Shown here: positions 23,300 to 34,800 of the stretch, one piece after another
Position numbering within the stretch: the first letter of the stretch is position 1
How the letters are laid out: each line of letters opens with the position of its first letter
Source: Sarcophilus harrisii
Taxonomy: Eukaryota; Chordata; Mammalia; Dasyuromorphia; Dasyuridae
Direction of reading: 5' to 3'
Length of the DNA stretch: 64,000 bases
Assembly: GCF_902635505.1 (NCBI RefSeq)
Contig: NC_045430.1
Location: forward strand, 276,070,181 to 276,134,180
Notes under the pieces: model-generated
Told to the model about the DNA's origin: nothing
Seen by the model: only the letters and a program-made list of their open reading frames with translations
The model's database searches: none
Position numbers and translations under genes: made by a program

Positions 23300-24015
23300 T
23301 TCAATTATCAGCAAAAGCTCCTCATATTCATGTAAATAAGCTATTCCTATAAATACATGAAAAGTGAGTAATGGGCATAACACTTTGGTCTTTGATGAAT
23401 TAATTATCCAGAAGAGTCATCTAAGGCTGACTAGGGCCTCCCTTGAAGAAAAAACTGTTCTTTAAAAAATCTCCATAGAAGGAGGTTTTGTAGCTTCCTT
23501 TACTTTGTCAATCTGTTGGGAAGTTTTTCCTCATGTTCAAGCTAAATTTCTCCTGCCTCACATGAAACCCTCTTGCTTTTGTTCTGTCCCTAGTGAATTT
23601 TTTTAAAACCACAGATGGTCAGTAATTTTCTTTTAATAACCTTTCATTTAATTAAAGACAGTTATTAAGTCGCTCCTGAGCCTTCTTCAGACTAAATCAG
23701 CCCCGTTCTTTTGACCTTCCTCAGCCGGTTTCTTTGTCCTTAGTCCTCTGGTTGCTCCAGTTTCTCGGCAGCCTCCAGGCTGGGACCGGGTCACCTTCTC
23801 TGTCAGTGGGGACATCCGCTGTTTTCTTTGCTTCAAGCCCATCAACAGCAGGATAATGGGACCATTCCCCAGAAGCACTTCCTGGGTCTAGAGAAATGGG
23901 TGCTGTAAATTTTCTCTAGAGTCAAAGTTACGTATGAGTGAGATCTTCAGGGAAAACAAATCTAAGACAGAGTTTTACTCTCCTGAAGCTTATATTCTAG
24001 TGGGAAAGATAAATA
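23300..24015. other. Intergenic stretch, no gene seen
   Basis: The sequence around 23,440-23,700 (CTTTGTCAATCTGTTGGGAA, CTCATGTTCAAGCTAAATTT) looks like diverged repeat, but I cannot name the family. Confidence 0.4.
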
Positions 24016-24245
24016 AACATGATGATGATGATAGAATTTGTATAGCATTTAAATTATGCAAAGCACTTGATCTCATTTGATCCTCACAAGGACCTTGAGA
24101 GGTGGATGCTATTATAATCCTCATTTCAGAAATGAGAAAACCGAGGCAGACAGAGCTCACATAGCTAGGAAACACCTAAGGTTGCATTTGAACCAGGGTC
24201 TTCCTGACTCCAGATTCAGTCCCTATCCATTGTACTTGAATAGGA
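24016..24245 (+). repeat. MIR-family SINE relic (Ther-type)
   Basis: It follows the family in order: GCAAAGCACTTGATCTCATT, GATCCTCACAAGGACCTTGA, GAAATGAGAAAACCGAGGCA, CATTTGAACCAGGGTCTTCC and TATCCATTGTACT. Confidence 0.8.
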
Positions 24246-24254
24246 ATCCCCTTC

Positions 24255-24730
24255 ACTTCGATTAATATTTATTAAAGGTCTACTTTGGGCCTAGAACTGA
24301 GGAGACAAAAAGAGGCAAGACGGTCTGCCCTCAAGGAATTTACAGTCTAATGGGGGAGACCACAGGTGAACAAATTTGCACAAAAAAGCTACATAGAAGG
24401 TGGACAGAATTAATGATGGAAAAGCACTGGAAGTAAGAGTTGGAGAAGGTTTCTGTGGAAGGTGATGAGGGCCTGCCCCAGGGAGGCCATGGCAAAGCAG
24501 AGAAGGCAGCGGGTCTGAAAGAAACTGCAATGGTAAGATGGACAGGCCTGGTGCCATGTTGGATTTGAGAGAAATAGTGTGGAAAGAAGTTGGGAACCTG
24601 AGACCTGGGAGGATGGTGAAAGCCCCTATGATAATAAGGAAGCTAGGAGGGAGGGGAGCGGCTTAGGAGGAAGGATCACGAATTGTGCTTTGGTGTGATG
24701 AGTTTGCCTACTAGACATCCCGTTGGAGAT
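24255..24730 (+). repeat. MAR1-like core-SINE relic
   Basis: TATTTATTAAAGGTCTACTT, GCCCTCAAGGAATTTACAGT, CTAATGGGGGAGACCAC and GGTTTCTGTGGAAGGTGATG give the same order as the copies at 6,230 and 48,340. Confidence 0.7.
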
Positions 24731-25034
24731 GTCTGAAAGAGAGCTGGAGATGGGACACTGGGGGTCAGCAGGAAAACCGACCCCTTATTTGGGAAAATCT
24801 ATCCTGCAGCCCTCCCTCCACGAGGGGGAACTCGGCCCTTCCCCAGGCAGCTTAACCCACTCTGGAATTCCTCTCGACATAGTCTTTCCCTCTAGAATTT
24901 CCTCTCCTTGCTCAGTCTTTGGGGCCAAACCGAGTGTGTCGAGTCCCTCTTCAACGTCCAAAGCTTGGACAACTTGTGTCTTTATGCAGGTGGGCAGGCT
25001 GGCTGACATTTAAAATCCCTTCCTCCGAGGCTAA

Positions 25035-25410
25035 GGAAACACACAGTAAATAGTGCAGGTCTTGGAGTCAAAAAGAACTAGGTCCAAATACTGTTGCTTT
25101 TGCAGCTTGCTAGCTGGATATCTGACACATCACTTAGATTGCATCTAGTAGACACTTAATAAATGCTTATTGACTGATAGCCTGTTTCTTTATCTTTAAG
25201 GTGTACAAAGAACTTTACAACTATTGTCTCATTTGATCCTCCCAACGACCCTGAGAGATAGAGGCTATTGACACCTCATTTAACAGATAAGGAAACTAAG
25301 GCAGACTTCAGGGCGGTGACTTACCTACTATTCAGTGTCTGAGGCTGCTTTTGAATTCGGGTCTTCTTGTCTTCAGTCTGGCATTCCACCTATTTATTCA
25401 TCATTGCTAT
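25035..25410 (+). repeat. Two adjacent MIR-family relics
   Basis: A first piece (25,035-25,175) ends in ACACTTAATAAATGCTTATT. A second (25,190-25,400) shows TTGATCCTCCCAACGACCCT, CAGATAAGGAAACTAAGGCA and GAATTCGGGTCTTCTTGTCT. Confidence 0.7.
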
Positions 25411-26825
25411 TTCTTTTCTTTTTCCTCCTCCTCTTTTTCTTATTTGTTCATCTTTTCTCATTTGTTCATCTTTTCCAGTGGGATTCAGTCAATTAACATT
25501 TGGAGAACGACTGCATATTTTGATAACTGCCGTTTGCAGTTGAATAAAACTGTTGTCTGCTCGTGGAATAAATTAGGTTTATTCAAAGTGTCCAAATCCA
25601 GCGTAGACAGGCCAGCAGAGATGACAGGTGTCCCTTTTCCTTCCTACGACACATGGCCTTTTTTAACTAGATCTCCGAGTTCAGGCCCGGGGGACAGAAG
25701 GGATGGCCGTCCCCCGAGAGACACAGAGGCTCAGTACCAGGCAGCTCTGGGAAGGCTGCTTTCCTGGCTGTAACCAGGCTCAGGGCCGTGTAGAAGGACA
25801 GAGCAACAGGCTCCACTGCCACTTAGGGCTTGGGTCACCTAGGCAAGTCCCTCGGCTTCAACCGAGGTAACACGTATGATGCTTTGAAAATTGTAAAATG
25901 CTATGGAAAGGCTAGTTCTTATCACCATCAACAACAACAATATTAATATTGATAAATGAGTAACTGAACTAGATGGTCCCTAACACCCCTTGCAGCTCTA
26001 GATCTATGATCTTATAGAATCTGTGATAACAATAAGGTCAAGTGTGAAATCGTTTGGTGGCTGTTTTTAAATTTTATTTTAAGCAAACTTAAAGTTTTCA
26101 TTCCTTTTTAAATACTAAAATCTCGACCCATGAGGGCACCGCCTGACCAGTGATGCCCTCGACAACATTGCCGACAAGTGGCCTTCCAGCCAGGGCTTGG
26201 GGGAGAAGAATCTATCCCTTGACAAAAACATCTTTCAGGAGTCTGGTTACAAATTTAAAAATCTTCATAGACATCTGGCCCCACCCTCCCCCTGGCCCCT
26301 GAGGCTAATTTGATTCCTGTGCTTTATTTTTTTGTCCACAGATCAGAGACTGAGTCATACTTTCTTGCCTGGTCCTTTCCCCTTGGCAATGATGTTTGAA
26401 TTACTTAAAATCAAACATTAAAAAGGGCAGGATGGAACTTTTAAGCCAAATAAAATGGGCTCATTCAATGAGGTAAATTATTTTCCAAATTCAGTGAGGA
26501 ACATTTACCAATTGATCAGGCAGCTTGGGGCGGGGGGGGGGGGGGGGGGGGGGGGAGTGGACCCCGCTCTCTGCAAGGGGTTGCAGTGCCCTCAAATAGG
26601 TTTAGTTTTAAAAAGCAACATTTGGACCTCCAGGAATGGTCAGTGATTAACAACCAGAAACTTACAAGGCAAGTCACAGGACAGGGCTCCAAAATTGTTT
26701 CAAAAGAACTGACTCTGGCAGGAACCCTACATTTCCCCTCATTAAAAGATAGTAACAAAGTTACTCAATGGAAGCTTCTGACTTTTTTCTCTTAAAATAA
26801 ATGTAAATATTTTTAATAAAAATAC
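25411..26825. other. Intergenic stretch with a poly-G run
   Basis: No gene is seen. A long G run lies at 26,528-26,556. The stretch 26,040-26,500 is free of recognised repeats and has mixed composition, so it could be conserved non-coding DNA. Confidence 0.4.
26528..26556. repeat. Poly-G run
   Basis: About 29 G residues with one C near the start. Runs of this length are a known source of indel errors in assemblies. Confidence 0.9.
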
Positions 26826-26829
26826 ATCA

Positions 26830-27145
26830 ACATAGCCATTTATAACGTTGACTAGCGCCTTTTTCCAGTATTTTCAACTCATGAATCAGTACCTCTTTGC
26901 GCTATTTGTCCATTCATTCTCTTGAATTTTTCCTCTTTTGGACTAGCATTTATTTTTGGAACTCGAATTGCTCCTTTATACTTGTTCATATACTCACTTA
27001 TAAGGTTCTATTATATTATCTACCCCAATTTATCTGACTCCCTCCCCTATCGTTAGATATTTAGCTTGTTTACAATTGTAGCGAGTGTCCATAAAGCTGC
27101 TATGATAATCTTTGTACCAACTTAGCTCTTTTGTAGTTTTTTTTT
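26830..27145 (-). repeat. Possible old L1 3' end, antisense
   Basis: The + strand text (GACTCCCTCCCCTATCGTTA, TTAGCTTGTTTACAATTGTA, AAGCTGCTATGATAATCTTT) resembles antisense L1 3' untranslated sequence. It is strongly diverged. Confidence 0.4.
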
Positions 27146-27194
27146 AAGTACAGGCTCAGAAAATGTGATTAAAATGGCCTTAATAACCACAAAA

Positions 27195-27410
27195 AACGCT
27201 ATTAGCTAGTATCTCCGTAGCCCTTCATGATTTATAAGGGACCTGACAAATATTGATGCTCAAATAATCCTGGGAAGTAGGTGCTATTATTCGTTTCATT
27301 TATATATGTCAGTAAACTGAGGCAGACAGATTAAATGACTTGGTCAGGTCACCATCACACGGCTAGTAAGCTGTGGAGGACAGACTTGAACTGGGGAATT
27401 AATGAATCAA
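27195..27410 (+). repeat. MIR-family SINE relic
   Basis: TAATCCTGGGAAGTAGGTGC, AGTAAACTGAGGCAGACAGA, AATGACTTGGTCAGGTCACC and ACACGGCTAGTAAGCTG appear in family order. Confidence 0.7.
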
Positions 27411-27859
27411 AGGTATGATTTTAGTTAACTTTTATAAAATTTCATCGTGCGTTGCCTTTGGAGCCTCAGTTTCTTTGGTTTATAAAATGCCTTAGCTGTG
27501 AAGAGGGGGGAATTCACTTGCGTTAGCTCCTCACTAGAAGCCTTTCAGCGTTGCAGAAATCAAAGGAGCGGGAGAAAAGGCTGGCTTGACACCAGCCGCG
27601 TCCTTTGGCAGATGGGGAAATGAGGGCCCATGGGGTCAGATTAAGTGGCTGCCATTCCCACTCGGGGCGCCTTGGCGGCGGCGGATGGAGGGTTCTCCGG
27701 AGGACGGCAGCTGCCGTTACAGGGAGTGACGATTTGTATTATGAGAATTTCTGTATTAGGGGAACGTTTTCCTCCTGGGGACCCTGACTAAGTGTAAACG
27801 TGCGGCCCCAAGCCCCAGACTTCGTTCTGAGCCCGCCCGGCTTCCTTCCCCTCCACGCT

Positions 27860-28880
27860 GGAAGGGGAAATTCGGAGCCGGAGCAATGAGGCAGCGGCGC
27901 CTGGGCTCGGCCCGAGGGTCCGGGGTCCGCGGCAACATTGTAACTCGGGACAGAGCGCCCGGAGCAGGGCCAGCCGGCCCGGAGCGCGCCTGGTCCACAG
28001 CCCGGCCCGGCCGGGGGCCCCGGGGCCCGGCCCCGCTTGTGCACGGGGGCAGCTCTAACGCGCGCCCCTCGCTCGGGCGGCAGGGGCTCGGGGTCAGCCG
28101 CGCAGGGGGTCCCGGGGAGGCCGCGGGCTCCCCGCCTTCCCCGGGAGGGAGCGGAGCCCCGGACGGCGGCCCCAGTGGCCCCGGCCCCGGCCCCGGCGCG
28201 GGCAGACTAGTCCGCCGGCAGAGCGGGACGTCCCCCAGCCTTCTCCCGCGCAGGAGGGATCGGACCGCTCCACTGCGGCCCCACACGACAGGGGGAGGCC
28301 GGCAGCGCGGCCCGGCCGCCCTCCGCCCGCCAGCGCCCGCGGCCCCTCCCTGGCGCCCCCGGCGCAGGCGGGCGTGAAAGCCCACGGCTGTGGGGCCGGG
28401 CGCCCGCGCGAGGGCCGGGGCCGGGCCGGGGCCGCTGCGGGTCCGGCCGCCGCTCGGGCGTCTCCCCCCCACGGCCGGGGACGAGTGCGACCGCTCTCCG
28501 CCCCGCGCGTTCCCCGCCCTCCCGCCCCGCTCGCGTTCCACTTCCGAACGTCGGCGGCGAGTCCGGGTCCGCGCTGATACTTTGTAGCCCGCGCGCGGGC
28601 CCGGCCGTGCCAGAACGTCGTGCGGCGGCCCCGGCGGCGACTCGGGCGCGCAGCCAGAGCCCGGCCCGGGCGCTGAGGACATGGAGCCGGCGGCGGCGGC
28701 TAAGGTGAGGCTCCTGGCGCCCGCCGCCCGAGCACCCGCATGGCCCGTCCTTCCCCCCCTTCCCCTCGCTGCCTGGCCCCTGTGCGCCGGCAGGCTCCCA
28801 GCTGAGGCCGACGGCTTCGCCCCCTTTGCGCGTTGGCCCACGCGCGCCCGTGTGCGTCCCGGGTAGGAACTCGCGTAATC
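27860..28880 (+). promoter_or_regulatory. CDCA7L: CpG-island promoter and 5' UTR of CDCA7L
   Basis: A dense CpG island of about 1 kb spans the start of the coding region at 28,681. It has GC boxes and near-E2F sequence (TTCCCCGCCC near 28,510). No TATA box is evident, as is usual for CpG promoters of proliferation genes. The 5' UTR probably begins 50-200 bases before the ATG, but I cannot place the transcription start. Long open frames on the opposite strand across the island come from its GC content. Confidence 0.8.
28681..28704 (+). CDS. CDCA7L: CDCA7L coding exon 1
   Basis: Eight codons, MEPAAAAK, then donor GTGAGG. The ATG has a G at -3 and +4, a good Kozak context. Human exon 1 is also eight codons (MELATRYQ), so this start is well supported by position even though the residues differ. 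Confidence 0.85.
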
Positions 28881-31800
28881 GGAAGACTCCCCCCCGTCGC
28901 GAGTATCCTCGGGTTTGGGATTTAGAGCTGGAAGGAAGCTCCCCGGGATTTCGGGGGGGCTCCAGCCGCCCGGCGGCTGCTTAGGAGAGAGGTTTTGTTG
29001 GTGTGGGATTCTGGGAGGTTTCCCAGACGCCTCTGGGGTGGGCTCTGGGACCCTCCCCACTCTAAAACACTGTTCTAGTCAGTAAGAAAAGGAAAATTGG
29101 GGAAGAAAGGCGAGGGAAGGAGCTAGCTCAGATGTGGTCCCGGAGAAACGAAGCACTGATTTGGAAACTAAAAAGGCTGGAATAGGAAGGGGCTCCTGGG
29201 CTTGGGGGGTGACCCCGGGGATCCTGGGAGCCGGAGAGGAGGCTGGGGCGGGGCCGCAGTGCTCGGGGCCCCTCGGACCTGCGGGCTCGGCCTCACCTTT
29301 CCACTTGGGATGTGTTTACACCATCCATCCTCCTCCTTCCTCCCCCTCTGCCCCTCCCCTCCCCTGCTGCGGCGCTATGGGCCCGGGGGGAGGGGGGAGG
29401 ATGGGGAAGGTGCGGCTCGGAATCGGAATGCCCCGGGTTAGTACAGTGACCCAGTGTTGGGCGCCTTGAACCTCCGCCAGTGTTACTTGGCACGCCCCCA
29501 CCTCGCCACTTGGCTGCTGCACACCCCTGGCCAAACCCCAATCCCCCGACTGGGGAGATTGGGGGGGGGGTCCTACGGAATCGCTGCCGTTTATGACATT
29601 TAATCAAACCGCCGCAGAGTTTGTTTTCAGTCAGTTGGCGAGCGTAGCTCGGGAGATGTATTTGGTGTTTGAGAAACTTTTTAAATGAGGGGAAGAAAGA
29701 AAAACAAGAAAAATACATATTCTTTGTCTCGGCTGGCCGGAGGAAGCCAGGATTGCGAGTAGCCCCTTGTGCTTAACCTGGCGCCGTTAGTGATGCTTCT
29801 GGCCCAAGACCCCCCGGGAGCAGCCCAGGGGAACCCTAGGAACAGCTGGGCCCACACGGCCTCGCTTCCAATTTGGGCTCTGCATCTTTAGGCCGCCCCA
29901 CGCTTGACAAGTGTCTGCCCCTTCCCTCAGTTCTCTGCCCTCAAATGGGGGGGAATGAATCAAATAGAATGGGAGCCACCAAGAGATGGGAGCCACCCAT
30001 CCAGCCCTGCCCCCTCATTTAGCAGGTGAGGGCATTGGGATGCAGGGGAGTGACTGCCTTGGTACCAAATCTGAGAGCCTTCCTGCTGGCAATCTGGCAA
30101 CCTAACGGGGCAAGGAGCGCTTGTGAGCTGTCCGGGTGTGTCAGGGCCAGGGTTTGAAAATGAGAAAATGGGACCTGCCCCCAGGAGCTTCCATTCTGGG
30201 GGAAACTAGCCAAAAACATAAGCACCGGCTGGGCATGTAGTGAGCATTTAATCCATGGTTGGGTTGTTGTTTTTATTGTTTTCCCTTAATTCGGGAACTT
30301 AGAATTTATTCTTTGGCTGGAGTCACATTATCTGAGAGTACCATGTAATGGTGGGAATTATAAACAAGGACACTATATATTGCATAGAAGTGGGATGGCT
30401 GAATTGGAGATTGGATGTGCTCTAAAATACTACAAAACCTGTATTCTTCCCCTTCTTCCTTTTTTCCTTCCTCCTTTTTGCCTCTTATCTCTTCTCTTTA
30501 CTCTTTTCCTTTTCCCCCTCTTCCTTTTCCTTTTCTTTCTCTTGCCCTTTCTCTTTTCTTTTCCTTTCCCCCTTCCTCATTTTCCCTCCTCTTTCCTTCT
30601 TCCCTTTTCATTCCCCCTTCTCTCCTTTTTTCCTTCCCCCTTTTTCTTTTTCTTCCCCTTACCCACTTTCCCCCTCTTCCTCCCTTTTTTCTCTTTCCCC
30701 TTCACCATTTTCCTATTCTCCCTTTTTCTTTCCTCCTTTTTCCTTTTCCTTCTTTCTCTTTCCTTCCTCTTCTCTCATTTTTCCCCTCTTCCTCTTCCCA
30801 CTCTTTCCTCCTCTTCCTCCACCTTCCCCTTTTCCTTCCCACTTCTTCTTTCCTCTCTTCCCCTTCCCCCTTATTCCCTTCTTCCCTCTTTTCTTTTCCC
30901 TTCCCCTTTTCACCTTCCTCATTTTCTTATTCTCCCCTTTCTCTTTCCTCCCTCCTCTTCCCTCTTGTTTCCTTTATCCTACCCTCTTCCTCTGATTTTC
31001 CCTCCCTTCCTCTTCCTCCCTCTTCCTTATCTCCTCCCCTTCATCCTTTGTCTCTCAGACATGTTGAATGAACTTTTTTGTGTTGAGTTTACCGCCCAGG
31101 CCCCGCCAACATACTCCACCACTTGGAACAAATTGCTAAAGGCGAGATCAGGTCTTTTAAAGACAAAAATGGGCAGCACAGACCAAGGCAATTGTTCTGG
31201 AGGCAGTTTGCCTGCTTCTGCTGTCAGTGTTTGCCAGTTGTACTTTTCAGTTTCACTGAGTGGAGAATGACGGTGGGCTGGGACACAGAGGGTGACTCTT
31301 CAAGGCCGTGGCCGGCGTGGGAGGCTGGAGGAAGCTCTTTCCCTCCAGATTTGTTGGATCTCAGTTTTCTTATCTGTAAAATAAATGGGTTCCAGCTGTG
31401 ATTTTTTTTTGCATGGATTGGCCTGGGAAACCTTGGTCACCCTTGAAGCTCTCAATTTCAGTGGTTGAATCTAAATATGACTAGAATGACATTTGTGGAA
31501 GGAAAGGGAGGTTACCAGAGCCTGGGCCAGCTCTGAGTCTGGGAGAACACGAGCTCGGGGAGGGAAGGCCGTTTTTGTGCCGTATAGTGTCTCACACACA
31601 GCACAGCCGCATGAAATGAGCTCATTCAAAAGACTCAAGAAGTAATTTACTAAGAGGCCAGCTAGCTGAGGAGAGTAAAGCAGATTAAGCCTGAATCTGG
31701 GGTTTAGGAAGAGGGAGGAGAAAACATTGGAAACTCCAGAGATTCTTTGAGGGCTCCTGTGGCTGGGTGGCTGGGTGGGTGCTGGCAATGGAGTCAGGAT

Positions 31801-34800
31801 GACCCACCTGAGTTCCAAGCCAGTCGCAGTCATGAATTAGCTGGGACTGCCCAGGATCTACCCAACAAACCTACACATGGTCCATAAGGTCCCCACAAGC
31901 CCGACCAGACTGACGACAGCCCTGAGGCTTTGTCTGACACCCGGCTGTTACTCGGCCCTCCTGGGCTCAGAAGATAGCCAAGCACACCGGATTTGGGAGG
32001 AATTCTGGGCCCCCTCCCTCCCAGCCTGGGGCTCTCTGCTCAGAGCTCTGGGGCTGTGGCTTCTCCAAGTCAGGTCAGGAATCCAAGTAACCCACGTTTC
32101 CTCCATTAATGATATGGATCAGTATCGTTACTGATAAGGAACTGTAATAATGTTACTGATTGGGGTAGAGGAAGGAGCTTCTGGATTCAGAGAAATTCGG
32201 TCTGACTCTTGGCTCTAGCCAAGGAATATCTGTGTGTCCCTTATCTTCCACATCTGTAAAATAAGGCACTCGTACAGGCCCCACATAGAGCAAGTGAACA
32301 TCAGCCTAAGTTACCAAAGAGAGCCCGGGAGCTGGGGCCGGCCTTGCCAAGGCCGCCTGTTTCCTAGGATTATCTTTAAAATATAGTAAGTGACTGCTGT
32401 GCTCAAGGAATGGGACTTCAGGGATGTGAAACCCGTCATCAGCACGCATTTATTAAATCATGTGCCAATCCCTGTCCTCGAGAACTTCCCTTCTAGGGGG
32501 ACGGAGAGGTTAGAGCGGACGTGGATCAGGATCTGGGTCCTCCAAGATGAGGACTGGAGGAACTCACAGAGGCCAAGAGGAAGGGGCGCGGGGCAGCTGG
32601 CACATGGGACGGGCACCGAGGGGGCTTGGCCAGTTTGAGTGGAAAGTGGATTTTGGGAAGTGGTGTGAGGAGCTAAGTCTGGAAGACAAGTGGGAGCTGG
32701 GTCACCCAGAACCGTTCCTTTAGAGCAGTGGTTCTCAAAGTTTTGTTTTCAGTATCTTTATCCTATTAAAAATTATCGAGGAGCTCTCCAAAGCGTTTTT
32801 GTTTATCTGGGTTATATTTATAGACATTTACCATATTGGAAATAAAAACTATTTTTGAACTTGTAGACCCTCTAAAAGGGTTTCAGAGATCCCCAGGATT
32901 TTCCAGACCATACTTTCTTTTGAGAACCACTGATTTAGAGTTTGGGTTTCTAGGATTGTCCAGGGATATTTTGTAAAAGTGACTTTACTCATAGAACTTG
33001 AGAATACTAAAGGAGCTGATAATTTGGTTTACCTACTCTCCAATAAAGAAATTGGATTTTTAAAAATTATTTAGTATTTTTTCCATTAATGTATAAAAAC
33101 AATTTTTAACATTCTTTTTTTTTTTTTTTAAACTTTTGAGTTCCACAATCCCTTCCTCCCTCCCTTCCTATTCCCTCATTGAGAAGGCAGGGAATTGGAT
33201 AAAAGTTATACATGTGTAGTCTTCCATATTAGTCATGTGGAAAAAAAAAAGGAAGCCCACTCGAAAAATCTTCAAGAAAGTAAAGTAAAATGAAAAATAA
33301 AGTAAAAATAGAGTGCTTCAGTCTGTATTCAGACACCACCAGTTCCTTCTCTGGGGATGGACAGTATTTTTCATCACAAGTCCTTCATTGTGGTCCTGGA
33401 TCACTGCATTGTTGAAAGAGGTAAGTCATTCACAGCTGATGGATGGTCTTATACCGTTGCTCTTCCCTTGTGCATTTCACTTTTCATCAGTTCATAGAAG
33501 TCTTTCCAGGGTTTTTTTCTGAGCATTTTGCTCATTTCTTATAACACAATAGTCCTCCATCACAATCACATAGCACAATTTAGTCAGCTATTCCCCAATC
33601 GATGAGCATCTCCTCAATCTCCGGTTCTTTGCTATCAAAAAAGAGTTGCTATCAGTATTTTTGTACATTTGGGACCTTTCCCTTTCTAATTTTTTTTAAA
33701 TCTCTTGGGATATGGATCTAGTAGTTGTATTACTGTGTCAAAGGGTATGTTATACATGGTTTTATAGCCTTTGGGGCATTAATTCCAAATTGCTCTACAG
33801 AATGGTTGAATCAATCCACAACTCCAACAACCAGCAGTATCTCATTTTCCCCACATCTCCTCTACAATTTCCTATTTTTGTCCTTTTAGCCAGTCTTATA
33901 GATATGAGGTAATATTTAATTTGTAATTCTCCAGTCAATTATGAGTGAGAGTTGTTTCATATGCTATAGATAACATTGCTTCATCTGGAAACTCTTCTGT
34001 CTTTTGATCATTTATCAAATTGGGAAATGCTTCTTATTTTTATGAATTTGACTCACTTCTCTATGTCTTTGAGAAATGAATCTTTTGTCTGAGAAACTTA
34101 CTGCCATTTTTTCCCTCAATTACTCTTGTTAACTATTTCCCCCCATTTAGTCCATCCTCTCTCTGTTCATCCTGTCCCTCTTCATAAATGTTTTAATGAC
34201 TAACCTCCTCCCCCAGTCTGCACCTCCCCTTTATTCTCTTATCCCTTTCCCTTCTTACTTTCTGCATACTTAACGATAACATAGATTTCTACACCCAATT
34301 AATTAAGTGTGTTATTCTCTTTTTTGAGTCAGCTCTGAAGATTCACTCATTTCTCCTTCTTTTCTCTTCTCTCCCACTGTAAAACCTTTCTCTTGCTTCT
34401 TTTAGATGAGATAATTTACACCCTTTTACCTCTCCCTTTCTCCCAGTATATTCTCTCTCATACCTTATTTTTTTTTTTAGATATCCCTTCATATTCAGCT
34501 CACACTTGTGCCTTTTGTCTATATGTTCTCCTCCTAATTATGAGAAAATTCTTGAGTTACAAATGTCCTCTTACTATGTAGGAGGGTGAACAGTTTAACC
34601 TTATCCTTTCCCTTTCCTGTTTATTTTTTTACGCTTCTCTTGAGTCTTGTATTTGAAAGTCCAATTTTCTATTTAGCCCTGGTTTTTTCATTAAGAATGC
34701 TTTAAAGTTCTCCATTTCATTGAATGTCCATTTTTTCCTTTGAAGGATTATACTCAGTTTTGCTGAATAGGTGATTCTTGCCTTCCAGAGCATCGTATTT

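Noticed and set aside
27756-29060. A 434-codon - strand frame across the CDCA7L promoter
   Set aside because: Pro/Gly/Ala/Arg-rich composition of a CpG island; it is antisense to the promoter and first exon.
30380-31270. A 296-codon Phe/Leu/Ser/Pro frame that resembles a membrane protein
   Set aside because: It is a polypyrimidine tract read as codons. A parallel frame is also open.
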